This document shows, piece after piece, positions 19,968 through 28,200 of a stretch of DNA of 64,000 nt (position 1 is its first letter; every line of letters starts with the position of its first letter). The stretch covers positions 969,099 to 1,033,098 of the forward strand of contig NZ_KB890739.1 in the NCBI RefSeq assembly GCF_000373245.1. Reading direction: 5' to 3'. The notes below the pieces were generated by a model. That model was not told the origin of the DNA. It did no database searches and worked only from the letters and a program-made list of their open reading frames with translations. The translations under genes and the position numbers were made by a program. Source of the stretch: Echinicola pacifica DSM 19836. Lineage in GTDB: Bacteria > Bacteroidota > Bacteroidia > Cytophagales > Cyclobacteriaceae.

Positions 19968-20475
19968 ACCTAACCTAATAACGAATTATGAAATTCTAAC
20001 TAAAAATAGAATTATACAATAAGAGAATATAAATAAATTGGAGAAAGCCGAAAATCCATTTAAGAGTAGGCGCCATTTAGGGCAAAATAAGCCAGAGGAC
20101 TGGCGATTTTCAACAATGAGCGCTTTTTGTTATGAGGTAAGCATCTTGCGACCACTTGATGAGAGTCGGACATTTTTGATTAGTTCTTCGATCATTTTGT
20201 TCCTAGTTTAGGCAACAAAACCAGTCCAGTTATTTAAGCAGTTAGGAACAGGTTGTTTATTATCATCCTGATGGTGCAATTAATTACACCGAGGTTTACA
20301 ACAAAAAAGGAAAGCTTAAGAAAACAATAAATGAATAGAATGAAAAATCCTGGTATTGTCCAGGCTTTTTTGCTTTATAAAGCAGCTATATTTTTATTAA
20401 AGAAGTCCTGGAACTTCTTTTTAATCAGCATGGTATCAATCATTTTAAAAATCACATTCTGACATCATCTTCGTG
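19968..20475. other. Degenerate intergenic stretch with a short coding remnant
   Basis: About 500 bases without an intact gene. A C-terminal-looking remnant ends at 20338 (frame reading YYHPDGAINYTEVYNKKGK...). A weak hairpin follows at 20349-20364 with a T run. Nothing else is recognisable. Confidence 0.4.
20349..20371 (+). terminator. Weak rho-independent terminator
   Basis: The stem CCTGG/CCAGG with a 6-base loop is followed by CTTTTTT. It sits just after a short coding remnant that ends at 20338. Confidence 0.35.
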
Positions 20476-20735
20476 CTAATTGATCAATATTAATTGTTGG
20501 GTCAATGGTTCATCTTCAGTTACCACTTCAGGGATGCCTTCTTCGAGATTGATAAGCTGGTCAGTAGTCATGGTAAATAGTTTAGCCAATTTGTAAAGAG
20601 CTTCAATAGAGAGCTGTCGTTAACCATTTTCGATTTTATTGTAGTTGGACTGATCCAGACCTACTACCTGCTTTCGCAGCATACCATTTTCTTCCCTGGC
20701 CTTCTTAATATTCTATCCGATCAGGATTATAAAAC
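20476..20735 (-). pseudogene. Xre-family HTH regulator, broken by two nonsense codons
   Basis: Read on the minus strand, the frame gives ILIG-stop-NIKKAREENGMLRKQ, then LDQSNYNKIENG-stop-RQLSIEALYKLAKLF, then a C-terminal tail ending at 20476. This is the classical Xre/Cro helix-turn-helix, with the recognition segment QSNYNKIENG. A TAG at 20713-20715 replaces what is usually Gln, and a TAA at 20620-20622 replaces the residue after NG. The gene is cut off at 20735, where an RHS fragment begins on the other strand. It is inactive as read. Confidence 0.7.
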
Positions 20736-21708
20736 TTAGATATGTGTATATTGATGTACCTTGGCACACAGGCCTATCAAATGAAACTGGATCCCGCATT
20801 GAAGTGTTTTTCGATGATTTTAAAGTAAGTCATGAAAACAGCCTGATCGTGCAGAAGGATGATTTTATCCTTTCGGCCCCAGCTTTAACTCGTATACAAG
20901 GCCGGGTTCAGTGGGGCAGAAGTACCTTTATCAGGGCAAGGATCGCCAGGAACTGACAGGCTGGGATGACTTTGGAGCGAGGATGTATGACCCCGCTATA
21001 GGTAGGTGGGGAGTTGTGGATCCGATGGCGGAAATCTATCAGGCGTTCAGTCCTTACAATTATACGTTGAATAACCCTATAAAACTGATTGACCCCGATG
21101 GGATGTGGCCGGATAGTCCTATTCCTGTGAGTAATCCTTTTATAAGAGCGATGTTTGATCCTGAAGTATTGCAACATATTGAATCAGCCAGGTCAAGTGC
21201 ATCAAATATCTTCACTGGAAGTATTAAAATAGGTGAAAAGGCAGGTCCAGGAATAAGTGGGTCGGTAACGTTGGGGCCTGTAAAGGGAGATATTGATTTA
21301 GGTACGGTCAGTGTTGGCTTAAGCACAAATGTTTCCAATGGAGGAGAGCTTGAGGGCAATGCCAATATAACAGTTGGAGATGCTTCAGCTTCTTTAAGTG
21401 TAAAAGATACAAAACTGGAAGGGACTGCCAGTGCTTTTGAAGTGAATGCGGACTATTCATCTTCAGAAGGGATCGATGTTTCAGCAGAAGGGTTAAAATT
21501 AGATGGAAGTTTCAACGAAGGGACAACTGGGGTTGAAGCAACCAATGAGGACCTAACAATTGGGGGAGAGGCGAAAATAGGCAAAGTAGTTAAAGTTGGG
21601 GGATCCATTAGTTTAGGAGATGTTTATGATACCGTAAAAAGTACTGCTGAAGCGACAGGAGCATATTTAGAGGCTTTAAGGAATGAGTTTTCAGAATCCT
21701 TATATTAG
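20736..21708 (+). pseudogene. RHS-repeat core fragment with beta-repeat C-terminal tip, frameshifted
   Basis: This is a 5'-truncated piece of an RHS/YD-repeat protein. The first part (RYVYIDVPWHTG...FFDDFKVSHENSLIVQKDDF) should continue into YPFGPSFNSYTRPGSVGQKYLYQGKDRQELTGWDDFGARMYDPAIGRW, but the T4 run at 20863-20866 lacks one T and shifts the frame. The downstream part, open from 20911, carries the RHS-associated core (DFGARMYDPAIGRWGVVDPMAE, LIDPDGMWP). A Gly/Ser-rich beta-repeat tip of about 200 residues with no family I recognise follows. The tip is followed after two bases by a small membrane protein, the usual position of an immunity gene. Confidence 0.75.
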
Positions 21709-21710
21709 AA

Positions 21711-22055
21711 ATGGAGAATGTTAAATTGAAGGTTATGCGTAGTACCAAGGAGCTAATTAAATCATTGAGCACAAAAAGCCTATTTAAACTTATAGGGATT
21801 TGTTGTTCCGCTTTCTATATTCCCGTGGCCATCATTATGGCATTTTTGGCGTTAGCTGGAATAGTTCCAGCTAACCTGAATGGACGGGAATTGACGGGAT
21901 TCTTAGGGTTTATTGTTCCTTTGTTTACAGCCCCAATATTTATAGCAATCCTAACCGTTGCTCATTGGGCTGTTTTAGCCATAGGGCTGGCCATAGCCAA
22001 GTATTGGTTTAGGAAACGGGAAGATAAAATAAAAGGAAACTCTGTTCAGATTTAA
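21711..22055 (+). CDS. Small membrane protein, candidate immunity protein
   Basis: This 114-residue protein has two or three predicted transmembrane helices (about 28-52, 63-85 and 86-102) and a basic C-terminus. The start ATG is two bases after the stop of the RHS tip, so the two are translationally coupled. This position and size fit an immunity protein against the adjacent tip (inference); no family motif is recognised. Its 3' end overlaps the end of a convergent broken gene by a few bases. Confidence 0.6.
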   Translation: MENVKLKVMRSTKELIKSLSTKSLFKLIGICCSAFYIPVAIIMAFLALAGIVPANLNGRELTGFLGFIVPLFTAPIFIAILTVAHWAVLAIGLAIAKYWFRKREDKIKGNSVQI

Positions 22056-22477
22056 TTGAGGGACTTGGATGAGTCCACAAGCTCATCAAGTAAATCGTCA
22101 TCAAACAGGAAGTTTTGTGCCTTCCAATTATTGTCGGGGTTGTAAAAGATAAAAGTAAACCTGATAGGTTGGAGATCGTATTTCATTACATATGAATATA
22201 AAATCACTGAATCTCCAACTTTCTTAGTGGCAATAAGTTCATTACCATGAAATTCCCCTAATAATTTAATAGAGCGAGTTAATTGATTTTTTTAAATTTT
22301 CTATTTGGGAAGATGATGTATCGGATAACTTATTAGTGGAAAAAAGGTAGTCCAAAGCTTCCGAAGCTTTATTCTTTTCAAACATGGAGAAAAAATTATC
22401 AACAATTTTTTCAGGAGAATCCTGTGCTTGGCAAGTAAATGAAAAAGGCGATTGATAGAATTATAAGGTAGATGATA
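22052..22477 (-). pseudogene. Secreted protein of unknown family, broken by two homopolymer frameshifts
   Basis: On the minus strand a hydrophobic leader (LIILSIAF) continues as SFTCQAQDSPEKIVDNFFSM, then QIENLK, then TRSIKLLGEFHGNELIATKK and QPIRFTFIFYNPDNNW to the stop at 22052. Two extra bases break it: a T5 run (22442-22446) where T4 would keep frame, and an A7 run (plus-strand T7 at 22287-22293) where A6 would. Rejoined, it resembles a common small secreted Bacteroidota protein of about 135-150 residues. No start codon is visible; the 5' end stops at the junction with the next toxin fragment. Confidence 0.65.
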
Positions 22478-22701
22478 TTGAAGGTGCAGGTAATGTTCAT
22501 TCTGAAGTAGGAAATGTTGCGACTTCTCACGGAAATGCTTCATTTACTAGAGAGGTTGGAGCGTTTCTTTTTGCGGTATCAAGCGGTGATGGTGACAAGA
22601 CAAAGACTGTAGAGGCGTTTAAGAAAAAGATGGAGGAGCTGGGAATTGAATTTACTTTTAAGAGAAATAATGATAAGAGTTGTTCTTCTTGTGCTTGTTA
22701 A
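22459..22701 (+). pseudogene. Toxin-tip C-terminal fragment
   Basis: An open frame of about 81 codons with no start (KVDDIEGAGNVHSEVGN...) ends in a cysteine-rich tail KSCSSCAC. It overlaps the next gene by 32 bases. I do not recognise the domain. Its position and its overlap with a membrane protein suggest the end of a displaced RHS tip whose delivery part has been lost. Confidence 0.5.
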
Positions 22702-22951
22702 TGTGGCATTGTTTGCTGGGTTAAGAATATTAAGTGTTTTGATGTCTTTCTTGTTTGGCATTGGAGCAAGTGCTTCAAGCGAAAAGTATACGGACTATAT
22801 TCTGATTCTAGCATTAATTATTCAACTGCTGACAATATGGTTCCTCTATAATAGAGGTAAATTCATTAAGAATGGGTTGGAGTTTGCAATACTAATTCTG
22901 ATACCCATGGTATTGTTCGTGTTAGGATATTTTAATATGATACCGTTTTAA
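22670..22951 (+). CDS. Small membrane protein, candidate immunity protein
   Basis: This 93-residue protein (from the ATG at 22670; an upstream TTG at 22646 is less likely) has about three transmembrane helices (residues 2-35, 44-61 and 70-90). It starts inside the 3' end of the preceding toxin fragment, a typical toxin/immunity overlap. No known family is recognised. A hairpin terminator follows at 22996-23019. Confidence 0.55.
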   Translation: MIRVVLLVLVNVALFAGLRILSVLMSFLFGIGASASSEKYTDYILILALIIQLLTIWFLYNRGKFIKNGLEFAILILIPMVLFVLGYFNMIPF

Positions 22952-22983
22952 ATTTATTGTCCTTGTTGAGAGAGATGAATAAA

Positions 22984-23176
22984 TCAAACATCTTGAAGGA
23001 CACCCTTGCGTGTGTCCTTTAGTTTTTTCTTGCCTACAAAGGCATCAAGTATAGTGAAGATGGTTTTACGCTCATCATCAGAAAGGTTTTCCATCAAGCG
23101 TATTTTTTTCATCAATATTTTATCGTAAGAGTTCACCTCCTGAATCGTATTGGTAGTGAATAGTTCAGCTAATTCT
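22984..23176 (-). pseudogene. C-terminal fragment of an Xre-type antitoxin/regulator
   Basis: The minus-strand frame reads ELAELFTTNTIQEVNSYDK, then MENLSDDERKTIFTILDAFVGKKKL..., and stops at 22984. This is the C-terminal pattern of Bacteroidota Xre-family regulators, whose HTH part is missing. It is cut at 23176, where an RHS fragment begins. Confidence 0.55.
22996..23026 (+). terminator. Rho-independent terminator
   Basis: AAGGACAC/GTGTCCTT form a stem around an 8-base loop, followed by AGTTTTTT. It is placed after the membrane immunity candidate and lies within the 3' end of the minus-strand Xre remnant. Confidence 0.5.
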
Positions 23177-23201
23177 ACACCAAGAGCCGGAGAATTCCCA
23201 T

Positions 23202-25061
23202 GTGGAATCCAAGCAGTTCAAACAGTACGAGCAGGCTACGAAAATAGGGGAGCCACTGTTTGACCACACAGACTCCAAGGAAAGCCAATATGCCATGCGT
23301 CTCAGCGGTGGCCAGGGAGAGAATATCGGCATAGCCCGATCGGTAAGCGTTTTACCTGGAGATACAGTAAGAATGCGGGTATTCGGCAAATACCTGGATC
23401 TAGACAAAAAGAAAATGAATCCGGCGGTAATGGCCCTGGTGTCTTCGATGACAGGGGCGAATGCCGCATCGGGCATCGATGGAGGAGCAGCTTCCGCTGC
23501 AGCCAGGTCCATGGAAAATGCCAGTCCCTTTGCCGGAATGCTGGGCAGCAAGGACAATGATGGGGAGGCACCGCCCTCTTACCTAAACTACCTCTTCTTC
23601 GATAAGGACCATAACTACAAGCACGGAGGCTATGTGCAGATGAGCGAGGCGGCACGGGAAGATGGGACCAATGTCGCCCATGAAGAACTTTTTCAAGAAG
23701 TGGTCGCAGAAGAGCCGGGGTATTATTATATTTATACCAGTAATGACAGTCCGACTGCGTCGGAAGCGTTCTTTGATGATTTCAGTGTGCAGGTAGCAGA
23801 AGGGCCGGTGATCCAGATGACGGACTATTATCCGTATGGATTGATAGCCGAAAACTGGGTTAGGGAAGGGGAAGCGTTTACGAAGGAACTGTTCCAGTCC
23901 AAGACCCTTGATGATAAGACAGGCTGGTACGATTTTCATGCTCGGCAATATGACCCGGCATTGGGAAGGTGGTTTGCGGTGGATCCGCAGAACCAGTTTA
24001 TGAGTCCATACCTGGCCATGGGGAATAATCCTGTAATGGGGATTGATCCCGACGGTGAGTTTGTATTTAGTGCAATACTCCCAGGAGTGGGAACAATAAT
24101 CGATGCGGCATTGTGGGGAGCTGTACTTGGAGCGGGATCCTCAGCAGCAATGTATGCTACCTCCACTGCAATTTCAGGAAGACAATGGGACTGGGGACAG
24201 TTCGGAAGTCAGGTTGGTAGGGGAGCTGCCTTGGGAGGTTTATCTGCAGGGGCGAGCCTAGGTTTTTCCGCTGGGTTGAATGCTTTAGGTGTGGGAGTTC
24301 AGGCGTCCAATACAATTGGAGGTGCAATGGGTTCGCTTACAAGTACTTTTGCGGGTGAAGGAATGCCTAGCAATCCACTGGAATGGGCGCGAGCACTTGG
24401 AGGTGCTGCATTGAGCGGTAATGCCATGGCCAATGCGAACCCTCTAGGCTTGTCTCAAGGCTATGATGCCACTGCGGTAGATTATGATCAGTTTTACTTG
24501 GGAGGGAACTATGTTGATTTAGCTCCTCAAACCATTTCTTCTCTTAAAGGATTTGATGCAGCTGATTGGCATAAACTCTTAGCCAGTGGGCTCAATCCTG
24601 TAGCTGGTGGGGTATATGGAGCACATGAGGCATTTGCCAGTAATCCTTTCGGTGGGGCGATATTGAGCATTCCTGAGATGGTTGGAGGGGAGATGGTGTT
24701 CAGTGCGGCAATTAGAGGGGTAAGGGCTTTGTCTGCCGCTAAGGGGGTAAATCCATTTGGTCTTAGAGGTGGTTATGGTGTTTTTGGAAAAAACGGGCTG
24801 AAAATAGGGAATTATAAAATAGAAGCCCTTTATGCCAACCCAGCAGCTGGTTCAAGAGCTGGAACTATATTTTTTGCTAAGCAGATGAAACCAGGTGGAG
24901 CGTTATGGAGATGGGATTATGGAAAGTTGCATTCAACTGGTAAAATGGGGTTACATTCAAGTGTAAGATTCCATTGGAACGGGGTGAAGTATGGTAGTGC
25001 AGCTCAAAGAACATGGTATCCATCATCTTTCAAGGCACCATTTTTTAATCCAATCAAATAA
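23202..25061 (+). CDS. RHS-associated core protein fragment with C-terminal toxin tip
   Basis: The 619-residue frame starts at GTG 23202 and is open back to about 23178, where it joins an unrelated fragment, so it is a 5'-truncated RHS protein. It contains the pre-core region, the core (WYDFHARQYDPALGRWFAVDPQNQF, NPVMGIDPDGEF) and a Gly/Ala-rich linker. The C-terminal tip (about the last 90 residues) has WRWDYGKLH and RFHWNGVKYGSAAQRTWYP. Conserved His/Arg/Trp residues suggest an enzyme-like toxin, but I do not know its activity. The adjacent downstream gene is a candidate immunity gene. Without its own secretion leader and repeats it is probably not delivered, though it could be a recombination donor. 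Confidence 0.75.
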   Translation: MESKQFKQYEQATKIGEPLFDHTDSKESQYAMRLSGGQGENIGIARSVSVLPGDTVRMRVFGKYLDLDKKKMNPAVMALVSSMTGANAASGIDGGAASAAARSMENASPFAGMLGSKDNDGEAPPSYLNYLFFDKDHNYKHGGYVQMSEAAREDGTNVAHEELFQEVVAEEPGYYYIYTSNDSPTASEAFFDDFSVQVAEGPVIQMTDYYPYGLIAENWVREGEAFTKELFQSKTLDDKTGWYDFHARQYDPALGRWFAVDPQNQFMSPYLAMGNNPVMGIDPDGEFVFSAILPGVGTIIDAALWGAVLGAGSSAAMYATSTAISGRQWDWGQFGSQVGRGAALGGLSAGASLGFSAGLNALGVGVQASNTIGGAMGSLTSTFAGEGMPSNPLEWARALGGAALSGNAMANANPLGLSQGYDATAVDYDQFYLGGNYVDLAPQTISSLKGFDAADWHKLLASGLNPVAGGVYGAHEAFASNPFGGAILSIPEMVGGEMVFSAAIRGVRALSAAKGVNPFGLRGGYGVFGKNGLKIGNYKIEALYANPAAGSRAGTIFFAKQMKPGGALWRWDYGKLHSTGKMGLHSSVRFHWNGVKYGSAAQRTWYPSSFKAPFFNPIK

Positions 25062-25068
25062 AATAGTA

Positions 25069-25572
25069 ATGGATATTAAAACTCATAAGAATGAAAATAA
25101 TCAACTCCTTTCTATAAAAGGAGTTGATTATGATTATCAAAGCAAACAGTTTATTTTGAAGTTATTGAATAAACTTATTCAGTTTGCGGGTAATGTTTTG
25201 ATTCAGTTGAGAAGAAATAATTATGAAGATTCATCAATAGATAAATTAAAAAAAGAAGGTGTATCACTTGGTGTAAAGAGCTTGAAAGTTGATTCAAATT
25301 TATTTGAAATTTCATTCAATTTTAATGCTGCTAAATCGAAAGAAGAATTACTACCTTTAATAGTTGATTTGTGGTATTGTTTTCAGCAGCCAGTATATTA
25401 TTTTTTCACAAATGAAGAAAGGTTAGAATATAACAATGAGATTTTACTAAATAATAATTTATCATGGAAAGAAGTTGTTGATTTATCAAACTCATATGTG
25501 ATGTTTAAAGGAGCGGAAGAGGATGTTATATGGATAGGCAAAAGTGATGAATTGGAATTTGATTTAGAGTGA
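25069..25572 (+). CDS. Candidate immunity protein
   Basis: This 167-residue soluble acidic/polar protein begins at the ATG at 25069, seven bases after the toxin-tip stop; an upstream in-frame ATG at 24991 lies inside the toxin gene and is rejected. It has no signal peptide, so it is cytoplasmic, which suits a toxin acting in the cytoplasm. No known family motif is recognised. It is probably co-transcribed with the tip. Confidence 0.6.
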   Translation: MDIKTHKNENNQLLSIKGVDYDYQSKQFILKLLNKLIQFAGNVLIQLRRNNYEDSSIDKLKKEGVSLGVKSLKVDSNLFEISFNFNAAKSKEELLPLIVDLWYCFQQPVYYFFTNEERLEYNNEILLNNNLSWKEVVDLSNSYVMFKGAEEDVIWIGKSDELEFDLE

Positions 25573-25890
25573 AATTGCCGCTAAGACGAGTACGCAGGGT
25601 GGATTGAATCTTTTCAAATGGGGCGCACCTCAAACTGGTAAAAATGTTGGATGGAAGACAGGGGATTATATGCTCCACTTGCCAAATAAAGGAACTTAAA
25701 CTGGAAAGCGAACTATGGAGCTTTAAGAAGAGAGATGGGGTTAGGTAAACCCATTTTTGATTCGTATCGAACAACAGGTGGAAACCTGATTCCTACGAAA
25801 GGGTTCTTGAATGCGGAAAGGTCAATCCTTCAAGGTAGAGGATGGATTTATAACCCAAGTAAAGGGGCATGGATGCCACCAGGATTTTAA
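25571..25890 (+). pseudogene. RHS toxin tip fragment with frameshift
   Basis: The first frame reads EIAAKTSTQGGLNLFKWGAP, then GWKTGDYMLHLPNKGT, and stops. Shifted by one base, it continues NWKANYGALRREMGLGKPIFDSYRTTGG, then FLNAERSILQGRGWIYNPSKGAWMPPGF to 25890. Together they match a tip common in Bacteroidota RHS proteins (GDYxLxLPxxG...NWKxNxxxLRxEMxxGKPIxDSYR...AERxxLxxRGWxYN). A break near 25690 shifts the frame. No start or delivery part is present; its immunity gene downstream is intact. Confidence 0.75.
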
Positions 25891-25892
25891 AT

Positions 25893-25899
25893 AAGGAGG
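25893..25899 (+). promoter_or_regulatory. Strong Shine-Dalgarno sequence
   Basis: AAGGAGG lies 10 bases before the ATG at 25909. Such a full SD is unusual in Bacteroidota and supports that start. It lies just after the toxin fragment's stop. Confidence 0.6.
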
Positions 25900-25908
25900 T
25901 TATAGCAC

Positions 25909-26445
25909 ATGGAATTCAATAAACTTATATCTGAAAAACTTCACCCATTATTCATAGAGAATGGGTTTAAACTAACTGAGCAATCAAAGCATATTGTTAA
26001 TTATGAATCGGGTAGTTTGGTTGTTGCAATGGTTCATAACCCACGTGAGAACTCAAATACTCTATGGATTGGTAGAGACGGTTTTCAAGAAGTTGAAATT
26101 GACAATCAAGTAATGAAGGAGTTTTTTAACTCTGATTTGAAACTTTGTAACCTTCCTCAAGAGACTTTTGTAAACAATGTATTCTTGTTTTTTGTAGGGG
26201 ACGGAGAAGGTTTAATAAAAGGAAATGAATCTGATGTAATTAGTCTTGAAAAGTTCAGCGAGAGAAGAAGTAGTGAATACACGGAAAGCCTAATAAATAA
26301 ACAATCTTTGGAGGCAGCTAACAAAGCGTGGAAAGAAGGAAATTACACAGATGTTATCAGGCATTTGAAAAAGGTAGATGAAGAGAGTTTACCAACCTCT
26401 TTCAAGCAGAAATATAAAATTGCACAAAAGCGATTAAGTAATTAA
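25909..26445 (+). CDS. Candidate immunity protein of the frameshifted RHS tip
   Basis: This is a 178-residue soluble protein without a signal peptide. The C-terminal part (residues 130-175) is helical with a TPR-like spacing (AANKAWKEGNYTDVIRHLKKVDEE). It follows the broken tip by 18 bases, has a strong SD and is followed by a good terminator, so it is expressible as a unit. The adjacent broken tip is its likely partner. The gene is intact while its toxin is not, as expected if protection is still selected. Confidence 0.65.
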   Translation: MEFNKLISEKLHPLFIENGFKLTEQSKHIVNYESGSLVVAMVHNPRENSNTLWIGRDGFQEVEIDNQVMKEFFNSDLKLCNLPQETFVNNVFLFFVGDGEGLIKGNESDVISLEKFSERRSSEYTESLINKQSLEAANKAWKEGNYTDVIRHLKKVDEESLPTSFKQKYKIAQKRLSN

Positions 26446-26806
26446 ATCAAAGCCATCCTTCGGGGTGGCTTTTTTATTGAATAGCGACACTATCCCTGAA
26501 TAGCTTTTAGCTTCACATTGTTAATAATAGCATCTAGAATGTAGAGAGAGACATTGCTTATTCAGTTCAGGAAATATTGAAATATCATTTAGCTGTCTCA
26601 TCATAGAAGGGTCTTTGAGCAGTTCTCTATCCTTAGTCTCCCCAAGCAAATAGCCACGATCCGGTCTATGACCGACCTGTCCAGCTCCAGTCTGTTTTCC
26701 CCACCTCGTTGTTCTGCCAACTGTGCTGCGGAACCTTTCAAGTTGAGTTTCCAACTCAATACCTTATCCCCATGCTTGTAAGGCCATGGCAGGTACATAA
26801 AGGTAG
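26446..26806. other. Degenerate stretch between immunity gene and duplicated RHS core
   Basis: This contains a terminator (26451-26475) and a low-confidence minus-strand remnant (about 26530-26790) open in two different frames (SAAQLAEQRGGENRLELDRSV in one, GYLLGETKDRELLKDPSMM in the next). That suggests a frameshifted gene I cannot name. Confidence 0.35.
26451..26475 (+). terminator. Rho-independent terminator
   Basis: The stem AGCCATCC/GGGTGGCT with TTCG loop is followed by a run of T. It ends the immunity transcript. Confidence 0.75.
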
Positions 26807-26989
26807 GAAGAACTTTTTCAAGAAGTGGTCGCAGAAGAACCGGGGTATTATTATATTTATACCAGTAATGACAGTCCGACTGCGTCGGAAGCGTTCTTTG
26901 ATGATTTCAGTGTGCAGGTAGCTGAAGGGCCGGTGATCCAGATGACGGACTATTATCCGTATGGATTGATAGCCGAAAACTGGGTTAGG
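26807..26989 (+). repeat. Second copy of an RHS-core segment
   Basis: 183 bases match 23682-23864 with only two differences that I can find (one in the AGAGCC/AGAACC context, one in GTAGCAG/GTAGCTG). It encodes the same core segment (EELFQEVVAEEPGYYYIYTSND...AENWVR) but is cut off at both ends and stops soon after. Confidence 0.9.
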
Positions 26990-27470
26990 AGCAATTGCTA
27001 ATGCAGGAGATATTTTGGCTGGCTTCCAACCAAGCGAAGTACAACTTAACACAGAAAATTCTGACGCTATTGGGCATAGCGCATTGACTAAAGTAAGAGA
27101 AACCAACCCTCATAATTCTTTTGTATCAGATGGCCCTGACCCAGGAGGGAAATGGATATTCAATCCATTTAAGTTTAATAAGGGAACAAATGACTGGAAA
27201 AATAATGTAGATGCTGGTGGGGATGTTTCAAAGGTTACGGTTAAGGGGATTAATCTAAGGATTGCTAAATACGGAGCGGGGCTTGATAAAAGTGTTAAAT
27301 ACAATTTATACTGTAGTAGTTGTGTTAATCATACGGCAAGGGCTTTAACCATTGCTGGCGCACCCTCAATCGGAATCCATCTGTTTATATTGAATGCTCA
27401 AATGTACATGAGAAGTATAGGAGCAAGACCATCATTATTTTCATATCATTTGCACAATAGTTATAGATAA
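26988..27470 (+). pseudogene. RHS toxin tip with CSSCVNHTxxAL motif, detached from its core
   Basis: The frame (about 160 codons, GAIANAGDILAGFQPSEV...) begins where the duplicated core segment ends, but in a different frame: the core frame runs into a stop at 26999. So the fusion is not translated as one protein, although an ATG at 27015 is possible. The tip has SDAIGHSALTKVRET at its start and NLYCSSCVNHTARAL near the end, with a Cys and a His suggestive of a papain-like or amidase fold (inference). It ends one base before a secreted immunity candidate. Confidence 0.65.
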
Positions 27471-27471
27471 T

Positions 27472-27975
27472 ATGGTAAAGTCATTTTTAGCAATATTATT
27501 AATGGGATTGCTATCCTATAATAATCAACTGGAAGAAATTTATATTGGGAAATCTTTTTCTTGGAAGGTTTATTATGACCCAACTAAATCACAGCCTATT
27601 GTAGAAATAAGTGGAATTAAGTATGGTTATCTTGACCACCTTCAACGTGAAAACGAGACTCTAGCAAAGAGTGAAATAGGTGAGTTGTATATTAGAGGGG
27701 ATGATATGTATTATAAGAATGCAGCACTAAAAATTAATGTTAAGCTTAAGAAGAAAAGCTACTCATCGGAGATCGACAATCAAAGATTGAAGGTTTTTGA
27801 AATCAATGCATTTAATGAAATCTCAAGCCTTAAAGACTCGTTGAAAGTTGGTGATTATAAATTTGATTGGCAGGTAAAGGAAGATTACATCTTTTATCGA
27901 GACACCGACACTATTCCTGATAACTACGAGCCGAGTTACAAAAAGAAATTTTACAGCAATTTGAAGCCCGACTAG
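27472..27975 (+). CDS. Candidate exported immunity protein
   Basis: This 167-residue protein starts one base after the toxin-tip stop. The N-terminus MVKSFLAILLMGLLSYNN looks like a signal peptide, so the protein is exported or membrane-anchored. That would suit a toxin acting in the periplasm, such as a cell-wall amidase or peptidase (inference consistent with the Cys/His motif of the tip). The rest is beta-rich without a known family. Its stop lies within the loop of the terminator hairpin. Confidence 0.6.
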   Translation: MVKSFLAILLMGLLSYNNQLEEIYIGKSFSWKVYYDPTKSQPIVEISGIKYGYLDHLQRENETLAKSEIGELYIRGDDMYYKNAALKINVKLKKKSYSSEIDNQRLKVFEINAFNEISSLKDSLKVGDYKFDWQVKEDYIFYRDTDTIPDNYEPSYKKKFYSNLKPD

Positions 27976-27987
27976 TTCGGGCTTTTT
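27965..27987 (+). terminator. Rho-independent terminator
   Basis: The stem AGCCCGA/TCGGGCT with 5-base loop is followed by T5. It includes the immunity gene's stop codon. Confidence 0.75.
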
Positions 27988-27988
27988 A

Positions 27989-28160
27989 CTACCTCTCTGT
28001 CCACTTCTTCGGATCGAGGTAGGTATGGAAAACAGCCCTTACGGTTACGGTTTTATCATCTTCATTGATCGTGGAGTGGATCATATGTATCCGTCCGATT
28101 CCCTGAAATTCCAAGCACAATTCCTATGGGTTCCTCGGACGGATACTATTAAAATACCTC
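27989..28160 (-). pseudogene. RelE/ParE toxin C-terminal remnant
   Basis: On the minus strand the frame reads IRPRNP-stop-ELCLEFQGIGRIHMIHSTINEDD, then VRAVFHTYLDPKKWTER and a stop at 27989. This matches the C-terminus of small RelE/ParE-type toxins. The upstream half is absent and a TAG interrupts what is left. Confidence 0.55.
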
Positions 28161-28200
28161 CAACAAAAGTAGATATTATCAGACCTAAAGATATTAACCA

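Noticed and set aside
24991-25068. Upstream start for the immunity gene at 25069
   Set aside because: It lies inside the toxin tip; the ATG at 25069, seven bases after the tip's stop, fits better.
26521-26798. Two minus-strand frames after the terminator at 26451
   Set aside because: Neither frame has a recognisable domain, and both are interrupted; treated as a remnant only.
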